A stretch of 30,093 nucleotides of DNA from contig VFZQ01000004.1 in assembly GCA_016871135.1 (NCBI GenBank), positions 1-30,093 of the forward strand. Direction: 5' to 3'. A program made the position numbers and the translations under genes. Below, one piece after another: positions 8,235 to 16,506 of the stretch. The DNA is from Acidobacteriota bacterium. GTDB lineage: Bacteria > Acidobacteriota > Terriglobia > Bryobacterales > Bryobacteraceae. Position 1 is the first letter of the stretch, and every line of letters starts with the position of its first letter. The notes under the pieces were generated by a model. It was not told the origin of the DNA and made no database searches. It worked only from the letters and a program-made list of their open reading frames with translations.

Positions 8235-9623
8235 ATGAAGTTGGTACGGCTGATGGCCGCCGCTTGCGCGGCGTTGCCTTTGTTGAATGCGCAGTCCCAG
8301 GCGGCGCTGGAAGCGGAGATCGCGAAGCTAAAGACCGCGGTTGCGGCAGCGCAGACTTCGGGCGACAACGCGTGGATGTTGACGGCGGCTGCGCTGGTGT
8401 TGATGATGACTGGACCGGGCTTGGCATTGTTTTATTGCGGCCTCGTCCGGAGGAAGAACGTCCTCGGCACGATGATGCACAGTTTTATCATGATGGCGGT
8501 GATCACTCTGCTATGGGCGGCGGTTGGATATAGCCTTGTGTTTGGAAGCGGCAATCCCGTGATCGGAAGTTTCGAGTTCGCGTTCCTGAAGGGAGTGGGC
8601 AGCGCGCCGAACACCGACTACGCGCCGACGATTCCGCACTTGACGTTCATGGTCTATCAGATGATGTTCGCGGTGATCTCGCCGGCGCTGATTACGGGCG
8701 CTTATGCGGAGCGGGTGAAATTCAATGCCCTGCTCGTGTATTCCATCGGTTGGGCGTTCCTGGTGTACTTCCCGGTCGCGCACATGGTTTGGGGAAAGGG
8801 CGGTTACTTCAACGCGTATCTCGGCGGCGCGATTCCGGTGTTCGACTTCGCGGGCGGCACGGTGGTGCATATTACGACGGGTATTTCGGCGTTGGTTTGC
8901 GCCTTGGTGATCGGCCCCAGAAACGGCTATCCGAACGAACCGATGAAGCCGCACAGCCTGGTCCTGAGTTTTACGGGTGCGTGTTTGCTGTGGGTGGGCT
9001 GGTTCGGGTTTAACGCGGGATCGGCGCTGGCGGCCAACGGGCTGGCATCGAGCGCCTTCGTGACGACGCACCTTGGTTCAGCGGCGGGCGCGTTGGGGTG
9101 GTTGATCGCGGAAAAGATTAAGATGGGACGGCCAAGCGCGCTGGGCGCGATCTCAGGCTCGGTGGCTGGGCTGGCCACGGTGACGCAGGGCGCGGGTTTC
9201 GTCTCTCCGTTCGCGGGCGCGGTGTATGGACTGGCTGGCGGTTTGATCTGCTTTTACATGGTGGCAATCGTCAAGAACAAGTTTGGGTATGACGATTCGC
9301 TCGATGCATTCGGCGTGCACGGAATCGGCGGCATCATCGGCGCTACGCTGACGGGCGTGTTCGCGACTAACGTTGTGAACGATGCGTTGAAATTGGCCAA
9401 CGGACAGGCGGCGCCCCTTGGGCTGGTCGATGGGAACTCGGCGCAGATTGGGAATCAGTTAATCGGCGCGGTGGTGGCAATTGCATTCGCTGTGATCGGC
9501 AGCTATATCGCATTGATGATTGCGAAGATCACTTGCGGCGGACTGCGCCTGGATGCGCGCGAGGAGTCCCAAGGCATGGATCTGGCGATTCATGGTGAAG
9601 AAGGATACAATTTGGAAGCCTAG
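8235..9623 (+). CDS. amt: Ammonium transporter (Amt/MEP/Rh family)
   Basis: A 462-residue inner-membrane channel for ammonium/ammonia. I chose ATG 8235: GAGGA lies 9 bases upstream and the product begins with a signal peptide (MKLVRLMAAACAALPLLNA), as in other Amt proteins. An in-frame start at 8178 would fall inside the upstream dyad. A short helical periplasmic stretch (about 20-45) precedes eleven hydrophobic segments. Family landmarks are FYCGLVRRKNVLGTMM after the first helix, FDFAGGTVVHITTG with the first pore histidine H212, and DAFGVHGIGGIIG with the second, H362. The cytoplasmic tail ends DLAIHGEEGYNLEA. Length is slightly above E. coli AmtB because of the N-terminal extension. It is followed after 4 bases by the PII gene, the usual partner that plugs the channel when nitrogen is plentiful. 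Confidence 0.97.
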   Translation: MKLVRLMAAACAALPLLNAQSQAALEAEIAKLKTAVAAAQTSGDNAWMLTAAALVLMMTGPGLALFYCGLVRRKNVLGTMMHSFIMMAVITLLWAAVGYSLVFGSGNPVIGSFEFAFLKGVGSAPNTDYAPTIPHLTFMVYQMMFAVISPALITGAYAERVKFNALLVYSIGWAFLVYFPVAHMVWGKGGYFNAYLGGAIPVFDFAGGTVVHITTGISALVCALVIGPRNGYPNEPMKPHSLVLSFTGACLLWVGWFGFNAGSALAANGLASSAFVTTHLGSAAGALGWLIAEKIKMGRPSALGAISGSVAGLATVTQGAGFVSPFAGAVYGLAGGLICFYMVAIVKNKFGYDDSLDAFGVHGIGGIIGATLTGVFATNVVNDALKLANGQAAPLGLVDGNSAQIGNQLIGAVVAIAFAVIGSYIALMIAKITCGGLRLDAREESQGMDLAIHGEEGYNLEA

Positions 9624-9627
9624 CGCC

Positions 9628-9966
9628 ATGAAAAAAATCGAAGCGATCATACAACCCTTCAAGCTCAACGAGGTGAAGGATGCGTTGAAAGACATCGGAA
9701 TCGACGGGATGACGGTGACCGAGGTTCGCGGCCACGGCCGCCAGAAAGGACACACCGAGGTGTATCGCGGCCGAGAGTATCAGGTCGATTTGATACCGAA
9801 GGTGAAGCTCGAAATGGTTGTGGCTTCTGAGCGATCCGAAGAGGTCATCGGAACAATCGTGAAGTCTGCAAAGACCGGCAAGATCGGAGACGGCAAAATT
9901 TTTGTCTACGACCTTGGCGATGCGATTCGGATTCGCAACGACGAGCGCGGCGACGCAGCCCTCTAG
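9628..9966 (+). CDS. glnK: Nitrogen regulatory protein PII (GlnK/GlnB)
   Basis: A 112-residue cytoplasmic signal protein starting at MKKIEAIIQPFKLNEVK; ATG 9628 is the classical PII start, and the open frame upstream of it lies within amt. The T-loop (residues 37-55) contains Y51 in the EVYRGREYQVDLIPK segment, the tyrosine uridylylated by GlnD in many bacteria. The C-terminal signature TGKIGDGKIFVYDLGDAIRIR is intact and includes the nucleotide-binding GxGK-type loop. PII trimers sense ATP/ADP and 2-oxoglutarate and regulate AmtB and glutamine synthetase. Linkage to amt favours the name glnK. Its stop codon (TAG, 9964-9966) directly abuts the stop codon of the convergent fuconate dehydratase-like gene, leaving no space for a conventional terminator. 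Confidence 0.97.
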   Translation: MKKIEAIIQPFKLNEVKDALKDIGIDGMTVTEVRGHGRQKGHTEVYRGREYQVDLIPKVKLEMVVASERSEEVIGTIVKSAKTGKIGDGKIFVYDLGDAIRIRNDERGDAAL

Positions 9967-11343
9967 CTACCTGGCCCAATAGCGCGCGTAGGGCGGCGCG
10001 CCGGGTTGGGCGGCGGCGATATTGTCGGCTTCTTCAGTGATGGCGGTGTCGGGGCCGTTGGGGAATTGATAGCGGCGCACGAATTCGTCTTCCATTTCGA
10101 GACCCCAGCCGGGCGCGGATGGAAGTTGATAGCGACCGTCTTTCACGACCAGAGGATTCTTGAAGACGCCGGCTTGGAGGAATTCGAGGTATTCGAGCCA
10201 CCGGCCGTCGCTGCCAAACCATGCCTGATCGAAAATCGACATCGCGCCGACGAGTTGTCCAAGGCCGATGCCACCGCTATGCGGGCAGACCGGTACGTTG
10301 AACTTTGCAGCCATGGCGACGATGGCGAAGAGTTCGTTGACGCCGCCAACCCGCGCGCCGTCGATTTGGCAGTGCGTGAGGCCGCCGCCCGCCAAGAGTT
10401 GCTTGAAGGTCACGGCGTCGGGGGCTTGTTCGCCGCCAGCGACACCGACGTCATAAGGCGCGAGGGCTTCGCGGAGTTTGATGTAGCCAGCGACATCGTT
10501 GTAGGCGATGGCTTCTTCAATGAAGAGCAGCTTGTATTCGGCGAGCTCCTTCATGTAGCTGGCGGCGTTGTGCCAGTCGCCTAGGTTTTGATTGGCGTCG
10601 GTGAGCAGGAGCGCATCGGGACCAGTCGATTCGCGGATGGCGTTCAGCATACGGCGGTCTTCGTCGAGCGCCCGGGAGCGATCATACTGTTGACCGCGGC
10701 CGACCTTCGCCTTAAAGGCGCGCGTGCCCGCTTTGTAGAGGCCGCCGCAGAGCTCGCGCACTTCGTCGAGCGGGCGGCCGGACCAGCCAGCGGTGCTGTA
10801 GACGCGTACGCCCTTCGCCTGGAGACGCTCCATGTCCGGTTTGCGCGAGTTCAACATCTCGAGCAATTCGTCTTCGGTGAGCGCATCGCGCAGGTGATGG
10901 AAATCGATGGACTGAACGATCTTTTCTGGCGAGAGCGACGTGAGCAGTTTCCACATCGGCACGCCGTCAAGTTTGGCCCAGAGATCCCAGAGCGCATTGA
11001 CGATTCCGCCGACGGCCATGCGGTACGTGCCAAGAGCGAGCCAGCGGAGTTGGTGATGCTCGGCGAGCGATTGGGCAAAAAGGCCGGGCTCTTCGATGAA
11101 TTCGTTCAGATCGCGGCCGACGACGAAGCGTTCGAGGGCTTCGATGGCGGCCTTCTGAATTTGCGTGCCGTCACCGATTGTGAACACGAGCGAACGGCCT
11201 TCGAGGCCCGTGTCGGTGCGCAGAATCGGAATCGCGCACGAATAATTCGGCGCGAGATGGCGGGGATCGGAACCGGCCATGCCGAGGCGGACGGTGGGGT
11301 AGCGGAGGTCCAAGACCTCAAGCGAACGGATGATGTGCTTCAA
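9967..11343 (-). CDS. L-fuconate dehydratase-like enzyme (enolase superfamily)
   Basis: A 458-residue enzyme of the mandelate racemase/enolase superfamily. I chose the TTG at 11343 because the sequence from it (KHIIRSLEVLDLRYPT, then SD, then PNYSCAIPILRTD) matches the N-terminal capping domain of L-fuconate dehydratases/ENOSF1, and because it forms a TTGA overlap with the upstream stop. Catalytic residues fit the family: K211-A-K213, metal ligands D249 (TDAN), E276 (IEEA) and E305 (GGEQ), and H355 in CPHSGGIG. This points to metal-dependent dehydration of L-fuconate (or a closely related acid sugar) to the 2-keto-3-deoxy product in the cytoplasm. The adjacent lactonase-like gene supports sugar-acid catabolism, but no other fucose-pathway gene is in the window. 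Exact substrate is an inference. Confidence 0.85.
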   Translation of the reverse strand: MKHIIRSLEVLDLRYPTVRLGMAGSDPRHLAPNYSCAIPILRTDTGLEGRSLVFTIGDGTQIQKAAIEALERFVVGRDLNEFIEEPGLFAQSLAEHHQLRWLALGTYRMAVGGIVNALWDLWAKLDGVPMWKLLTSLSPEKIVQSIDFHHLRDALTEDELLEMLNSRKPDMERLQAKGVRVYSTAGWSGRPLDEVRELCGGLYKAGTRAFKAKVGRGQQYDRSRALDEDRRMLNAIRESTGPDALLLTDANQNLGDWHNAASYMKELAEYKLLFIEEAIAYNDVAGYIKLREALAPYDVGVAGGEQAPDAVTFKQLLAGGGLTHCQIDGARVGGVNELFAIVAMAAKFNVPVCPHSGGIGLGQLVGAMSIFDQAWFGSDGRWLEYLEFLQAGVFKNPLVVKDGRYQLPSAPGWGLEMEDEFVRRYQFPNGPDTAITEEADNIAAAQPGAPPYARYWAR

Positions 11344-12347
11344 CGGTTGAGTCCAGAGATGTTGTTGGTGAATTGAAATAGAGATTTGCCGGCGGTGATG
11401 TAGAGGGTCTTGTTGTCGGGCCCGCCGAACGCGGTATTGGTGATGGTGTCTTCGGCAATGGGGACAAAACGCAGCAGCTTGCCCGCTGGCGAAATAACAT
11501 AAACGCCGCATTTTGTATCGAGCGTTTCCTTGGTGCCTCGGAGTTTGTGGAGACCAGCGGCGGCGTAAATGTTTCCGTCTTTATCGATGGCCATTCCATC
11601 GGCGCTGCGGCCGGGGAAAAAGTTGTAGTGGACGCGCATGTTCGACAGCGCGCCTTCGGGAGAGAGATCGAACGCGCGAATGGCGCGCGTGCCTTTTTCC
11701 GTCTTGTTGGCTTCGATGATGTAGAACGTCTTATCGTCGGGCGAGATCATGGGACCGTTGGGCCATTCGGTATCGGGCGCGGTGAGGAGGCGCGTAATCT
11801 TGCCGTCGGTATCGATGCGGTAGATGCCCGGCACGCCGGTGGCGTTCTTCGGTTTGGCGGGAGCTTGCGAAGTGGCGTCGGGAGCGGGGTCGGTGAAATA
11901 GAGTCGCCCTTTGCCGTCGATGGTGACGTCATTGGGAGCGTTGAATGTTTTGCCTTCGAACTCGGCTGCGATGACTTCGACTTTGCCGGTCTTCATGTCG
12001 GTGCGCGTTACGCGCGGGCTGTTGTGTTCGGGATCGGAACCCTCGCAAGCGATGAGGCGTCCTTCGGCATCGAAGAGCAGGCCGTTGGCGCGATTGGAAT
12101 CGGCGCGGAAGACCTCGTGCTTCTTGGCCTTCGGGTCGTGACGCATGATGCGGTTGTTAGCGACGTCCGTGAAATACATCCACCCGTCCGGGCCTTGCGC
12201 AGGGCCTTCAGTGAAGGCGACGCTGGCGGCCGTGGTGACTTCGGGTTCGGGCTCTTTGCTGGCGGATTGGGGTTTTTCGTTGCAGGCAGTCAACAAGACC
12301 ATCACGGAAATGACGAACACTCGTTTCATATCGATGGAGGTTATCAC
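11340..12347 (-). CDS. SMP-30/gluconolactonase/LRE family lipoprotein
   Basis: A six-bladed beta-propeller lactonase-type protein of 335 residues from GTG 12347, which forms a GTGA overlap with the preceding stop. An in-frame ATG at 12329 (MKRVFVISVMVLL) is the main alternative start. Either way the N-terminus is a lipoprotein signal with a lipobox LLTAC (Cys22 from the GTG), so the protein is membrane-anchored and extracytoplasmic. SMP-30 metal-site residues are visible: E47 (FTEGPAQGPDG), N139 (APNDV), N197 (WPNGPM) and D250 (SADGMAID). Family members hydrolyse sugar lactones with Ca2+ or Zn2+. Next to an L-fuconate dehydratase-like gene, an L-fucono- or related lactone is a reasonable substrate, although the two enzymes would be in different compartments. 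Confidence 0.88.
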   Translation of the reverse strand: MITSIDMKRVFVISVMVLLTACNEKPQSASKEPEPEVTTAASVAFTEGPAQGPDGWMYFTDVANNRIMRHDPKAKKHEVFRADSNRANGLLFDAEGRLIACEGSDPEHNSPRVTRTDMKTGKVEVIAAEFEGKTFNAPNDVTIDGKGRLYFTDPAPDATSQAPAKPKNATGVPGIYRIDTDGKITRLLTAPDTEWPNGPMISPDDKTFYIIEANKTEKGTRAIRAFDLSPEGALSNMRVHYNFFPGRSADGMAIDKDGNIYAAAGLHKLRGTKETLDTKCGVYVISPAGKLLRFVPIAEDTITNTAFGGPDNKTLYITAGKSLFQFTNNISGLNR

Positions 12348-13927
12348 GGCTCGCGGATGTCGAGGTGTTGGCGGGTCTTGACGTTCGTCAGGCTCTGCTT
12401 CTTTCCGTTAGGCCATTCGATGTCGATTCTGTCGACGACGGTCCTGTCGCCGAGACCGAAGAGGAGGGCGAGATCGCTTTGGCTGCAGTAGCTCGAACCG
12501 CTGTGGATGGTCTGCCATTGCGCGCCAATGCGGACGACTGCGCCTAGAGCCGATGCGTTTCCCGTAAAACGGAATGACAGGTAATTGTTCTTATTTCCGC
12601 CGTCGTTGCGGTAGAGCACGGCAGGGCCGTGATTGTTGGAAATGAGAACGTCGAGGTCGCCATCGCGGTCGAAGTCGGCGTAGGCGGCGCCGCGCGCGAC
12701 CAGTGGTTTGGCGAAGCCTGCGGCCTTTGATACGTCGACGAAGCGGCTCTTGCCTTCGTTGCGGAACAACAGCGGGAGTTGCTTGTAAGCAACCTTGGGC
12801 TGCACTCGGCCGATGTCTTCGTCGATGTGGCCGTTGGCTGCGAAGACGTCGGGGCGGCCGTCGAGATCGTAGTCGAAGAAGAACACGCCAAAGGCGAGCG
12901 ACAACAAACTAGCACGACCGATGGGACTGCGCGGGGCTTCATCGACAAAAAGACCGTTGCCTTCGTTGTGATAGAGGCCGAGCATTTGATTCGAAAAATT
13001 GCCGACGAGGATGTGGGCGCGCCCGCTGCGATCGTGGTCGATGGCGTCGACGCCCATGGCGCCGCGCGCGACGCCGTCTTCACTGAAGGCAACGCCTGCT
13101 TGCACGGCGACATCAGTGAATGTGCCGTTCTTATTGTTGCGGTAGAGCTTGTTGGGTTGGGTATCGTTGGCGATGAATAGATCGGAGTAGCCGTCGTTGT
13201 TGAAGTCGACGACTGCGATGCCGAGAGACTTGCTCTTCGGATCGGAGACGCCAGCCTTTGCCGAGACGTCTTCGAACTTGCCGTTGCCCAGGTTTCGGTA
13301 GAGCTTGCTCGCGAGGCCTTTGTAGCTTTCGGGTGTGCAATAGGATTTCGCCGAGCCGTCGAGCGAGCAGAAGACATCGCCCTGCGCGGTCCACTGGACG
13401 TAGTTGGCGACGAAGAGATCGGCGCGGCCGTCTTTGTCGTAATCGAAGAATGCCGCGCTCGACGGGAAGCCCTTGTTGTTGATGCCGCTAGCAGCCGTGA
13501 TGTCTTTGAATTTGAAGTTGCCTTCGTTGCGGTAGATACGATCGCCTTCGAGGGCCGTGATGTAAATGTCGTCGCGGCCGTCGTTATCGACGTCCGCGAA
13601 GGCGATGCCGAGACCGTAGACCTCAACGTCGAGGCCGCTGCCTCTTGTCACGTCGGTGAAAGTACCGTTCTTGTTGTTGCGGTAGATGGCGTGGGTTGAC
13701 CGGCGGCCGCGCGGGGTCCAGTCGCGGCTGTTGACGAAGACGAGGTCGGGGAAGCCGTCCCCATCGGCGTCAATGAAGGCGCAGCCGCTGCCCATGGTTT
13801 CGGGTAGCCAGCGTTTCCCTGCCTTGCCGGCGTTGTGTGTAAACGTAATGCCGGCTGCTTTTGTAATGTCGGTGAACTGGACCGCTTGGCCGCAAAGGAC
13901 GGCGGCGGAGAAGAGGAATAATTTCAC
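12344..13927 (-). CDS. FG-GAP/VCBS + ASPIC/UnbV (CRTAC1-type) exported protein
   Basis: A 527-residue protein starting at GTG 13927 in a GTGA overlap with the cytochrome gene. The signal peptide is KLFLFSAAVLCGQA. Calcium-loop repeats run through residues about 15-440: DADGDGFPD, DVDNDGRDD, DYDKDGRAD, DFNNDGYSD, a degenerate DHDRSGRAH, DYDLDGRPD and DFDRDGDLD. These predict a seven-bladed propeller with one blade lacking a standard site. The final 80 residues form a textbook ASPIC/UnbV domain (SGSSYCSQSDLALLFGLGD). Unlike its relatives at 5928-8069 and 16503-19343 it has no TPR segment. The family is widespread in Acidobacteria and Planctomycetes, with no established reaction. The cytochrome gene immediately upstream mirrors the pairing in the plus-strand operon. 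Confidence 0.92.
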   Translation of the reverse strand: MKLFLFSAAVLCGQAVQFTDITKAAGITFTHNAGKAGKRWLPETMGSGCAFIDADGDGFPDLVFVNSRDWTPRGRRSTHAIYRNNKNGTFTDVTRGSGLDVEVYGLGIAFADVDNDGRDDIYITALEGDRIYRNEGNFKFKDITAASGINNKGFPSSAAFFDYDKDGRADLFVANYVQWTAQGDVFCSLDGSAKSYCTPESYKGLASKLYRNLGNGKFEDVSAKAGVSDPKSKSLGIAVVDFNNDGYSDLFIANDTQPNKLYRNNKNGTFTDVAVQAGVAFSEDGVARGAMGVDAIDHDRSGRAHILVGNFSNQMLGLYHNEGNGLFVDEAPRSPIGRASLLSLAFGVFFFDYDLDGRPDVFAANGHIDEDIGRVQPKVAYKQLPLLFRNEGKSRFVDVSKAAGFAKPLVARGAAYADFDRDGDLDVLISNNHGPAVLYRNDGGNKNNYLSFRFTGNASALGAVVRIGAQWQTIHSGSSYCSQSDLALLFGLGDRTVVDRIDIEWPNGKKQSLTNVKTRQHLDIREP

Positions 13928-16506
13928 TTGCTGGACTCGTGATCGTGGATCATCTGGCGTTCGTTGTTGTCTTCAGGCTTTAGCAGGCGCGGCTTCTGCG
14001 TGATGGCCTGCGCGGATTCGTCGGCCTTGAACCGCTGAAAGAGTTTTTGTTCGCGTTCGGCGCTGGCGGTATCGCCGAGGCCACGATAGGCAAGCATCAA
14101 TGTATAGTGCGCTTGCACGTCTTCGGGATCAACGGACAGAACACGTTTGCCGGCGGCGACGCTAGCTTGATAGTCTCGCTTCAAGAACTGAATGCGGGCG
14201 ATTTGGTTCTGGGCAACACGATCGCGCGGGTACTGCGCGACAACCTTGTCGAGGCTCTTCAAAGCGGCGTCGTAGTCACCGTCGGCCTTTTGTACCATGG
14301 CGTTGAAAAAGTGAGCGCGGGCGAGGTCGGGCGAAAGTGTTAGCGCTTTGGCGAGGAACGGCTTGGCGGCGTCGGTTTCGCCTTCTTGAATCAAGGCGCG
14401 GGCTACGTTGATCCAGCCGTCGGCGTATTCTGGCTCGGCTTCGGTGACGCGGCGGAAAGCGTATTCGGCGCCTTTCAAATCGCCTTGCAGCAACATTCCG
14501 ATTCCCCAATCGTTCCAGCGTTCACGGCTTTTTTTGTCGGCGACTGACTTCCATTGCGACGGAGTGTCGGCGATTTTGAGATTGGCGGTGGCCTGAGCCA
14601 TGGTGACGATTGGAAGATCGGGTGTTTTGTCTTTGAACTGCTCGTAGGCGAACTGGGTATAGTAGTGCGAAAACTTGCGGTGGTTCAACTTCGCGGTGAA
14701 GGCGATCGGGCCTTTGGCGTCTTTCGGAATTCGGACTTTGTAGTGGACGGTGTCGGCGGCGCCTGGAGGGATGAGCCGCACGTACATCGTACTGCGTGCC
14801 TGCCAGGCGTTGCGTTTGTTGATGTGGTCGCCGTTTTCGTCGAGCAGGTAGGAACGGTAGAAATGCGCGGCGGGATCGACGGGGCCTTTGCCGTTGTCCT
14901 GGACGGCGCCATTGATGAACACGGTCTTGCCGATTGCGTCCTTCCCTTCGAGTTCGAGCCAGATGTCGAAGGCGTCGACGGTGCCGCCGGGGAAGAAATG
15001 GCCGATGCGGCGGGTGCGGACGACTACGTCGAGGCGCACGGTGTCGCCCGGCTTGAAGGTGGTTGGCGATTGATCGATAGGCGCAGCGACATCACCAACC
15101 TCGCGAAGGAAGACCTGGGTGTTTTGTTCAGCTTCTTCGCCGACTGCGAAGGTCGTCATGGCTTGCTGCGCGGCATCGCCGGCGCGTTTTTGTGCGGCGT
15201 GTTTTTCCTCTTTGAACGCGGAGGCCGCGAAGATATCGACGGTGATGAAGCCGGACTTCAAGAAGTTCTCAGTGGCTTCGAGTTGCTTGGCGTCCTTGTT
15301 AACGTGCGCGACAGCGGTGTTGGCGGCGGGGAATCTATGGCTATGAACTCTGCCGTCGATATTGCCGGGATCGTTCGAAGCGACCAACGGCATATGGCAG
15401 TCGTTGCAGGTCTGCGATTTCGGCGGGTAGTAGAAGCTGCGCGCGCCTTGGCCGCTAACGCCGGAAGCTTGCCAGTTGTCGTAATCGTTGAAGCCCCGCA
15501 GCCAGCGGTAGTTGTTGACGGGGACGTCGAGATGGACCTTGTGGCACGTCGAACAATACTCTGCGCTGTCTTTGCGCATGAAAGGCTTCATGAAGGTTTT
15601 GCGGTGCGGCTCGGGATCGAGGTAGGTGAGGAAATAGTCGAGCGCACGGATGTATTTGTTACGGCTCGAGGCGAGTTCGTGAAGCGGCGGGTAATCGATG
15701 GTGAAGCCGCCATTGCCCATCGAAGAATCGACATGCGAGATGGAATGGCACGACATGCAGCCGAGGCCGTTCTGCGCTTCGGGGGTGTCAACCTGTTCCT
15801 TTATCGGCTTGTCGAAGCGGCCATTAAAGAAGACGGCGTGATCGTGGCAACCCGCGCACCATTTGCTCGGCTTGGTGCCGGCGTGGTCCTGCATGTACTC
15901 GATGGACTTGCGATAGAACTGATTGTTGAAGCTCGCGAAGTGGTGCATCGAGGAGTTCCACTGTTCGTAGATATCTTTGTGGCATTCGCCGCAAAGTTTG
16001 GAGTCCATGAAGAAGTCCGACGGGATCGTCGTCTTGACGTTTGTTGTGGAACTTGAGGGCCAAAACGGGCTTTTCGGGCCGTCGCCTTCTTCTTCCATCG
16101 AGAGCGGTACGACCTGCGGGTTGACGATGCGCGCTTCTCTGACCGGGCGCAGCGCGAGGCCAAGGCCGGCGAGTGTCAGCACGGCGACGGCGGTTCGAAC
16201 TCGAGGGAACGTCATCGCGGCGGCGATGGCGGCGAGTACTCCGACCGCGATGTGCGCCCAGAGGAATTTTTGATTCGGCGTGGTCGCACCCATGACGGTG
16301 AGATACGCGCCAGTGGCTGCGACGACAAGTGCGAGAGCTCGTTGCCAGTTCGGAATGAACTTCAGAGCAAGTACGAAGACCAGCGCGCCGAGCACGACGT
16401 GCATCAGCACATTGCCCATGTAGAAGATGCTGGCTTCCGCGAATGCGCCGATGTAGGCGGTATTTAGGAGTAACGCGACGAAGAGCAGTGCGAGGATGCG
16501 GTTCAT
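13924..16506 (-). CDS. Membrane-anchored multiheme (5 CXXCH) cytochrome c with TPRs
   Basis: An 860-residue protein from ATG 16506, which overlaps the preceding stop as ATGA; the longer open frame upstream lies inside the previous gene. Four hydrophobic helices occupy residues about 3-120 (ILALLFVALLLNTAYIGAF, VLMHVVLGALVFVLALKF, ALALVVAATGAYLTVMG, AHIAVGVLAAIAAAM), possibly with a fifth near 105-119. The periplasmic part carries CXXCH motifs at 172 (CGECH), 217 (CAGCH), 250 (CMSCH), 318 (CSTCH) and 367 (CNDCH), resembling cytochrome c554-type proteins. A beta-rich segment (about 500-650) follows, then TPRs (about 700-835, for example DGWINVARALIQEGETDAAKP). It may pass electrons between the membrane quinone pool and periplasmic partners. 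Its direct neighbours on both sides are UnbV proteins. Confidence 0.9.
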   Translation of the reverse strand: MNRILALLFVALLLNTAYIGAFAEASIFYMGNVLMHVVLGALVFVLALKFIPNWQRALALVVAATGAYLTVMGATTPNQKFLWAHIAVGVLAAIAAAMTFPRVRTAVAVLTLAGLGLALRPVREARIVNPQVVPLSMEEEGDGPKSPFWPSSSTTNVKTTIPSDFFMDSKLCGECHKDIYEQWNSSMHHFASFNNQFYRKSIEYMQDHAGTKPSKWCAGCHDHAVFFNGRFDKPIKEQVDTPEAQNGLGCMSCHSISHVDSSMGNGGFTIDYPPLHELASSRNKYIRALDYFLTYLDPEPHRKTFMKPFMRKDSAEYCSTCHKVHLDVPVNNYRWLRGFNDYDNWQASGVSGQGARSFYYPPKSQTCNDCHMPLVASNDPGNIDGRVHSHRFPAANTAVAHVNKDAKQLEATENFLKSGFITVDIFAASAFKEEKHAAQKRAGDAAQQAMTTFAVGEEAEQNTQVFLREVGDVAAPIDQSPTTFKPGDTVRLDVVVRTRRIGHFFPGGTVDAFDIWLELEGKDAIGKTVFINGAVQDNGKGPVDPAAHFYRSYLLDENGDHINKRNAWQARSTMYVRLIPPGAADTVHYKVRIPKDAKGPIAFTAKLNHRKFSHYYTQFAYEQFKDKTPDLPIVTMAQATANLKIADTPSQWKSVADKKSRERWNDWGIGMLLQGDLKGAEYAFRRVTEAEPEYADGWINVARALIQEGETDAAKPFLAKALTLSPDLARAHFFNAMVQKADGDYDAALKSLDKVVAQYPRDRVAQNQIARIQFLKRDYQASVAAGKRVLSVDPEDVQAHYTLMLAYRGLGDTASAEREQKLFQRFKADESAQAITQKPRLLKPEDNNERQMIHDHESSK

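Noticed and set aside
9520..9627. N-terminal extension of the PII protein
   Set aside because: It overlaps the end of amt in another frame; PII proteins begin at MKKIEAII, which is at 9628.
14554..16056. Long plus-strand open frame (500 codons) opposite the five-heme cytochrome gene
   Set aside because: It is antisense to a gene with clear CXXCH motifs and TPRs; its product is Val/Gly/Asp-rich without any domain, as expected from the mirror of a GC-rich gene.
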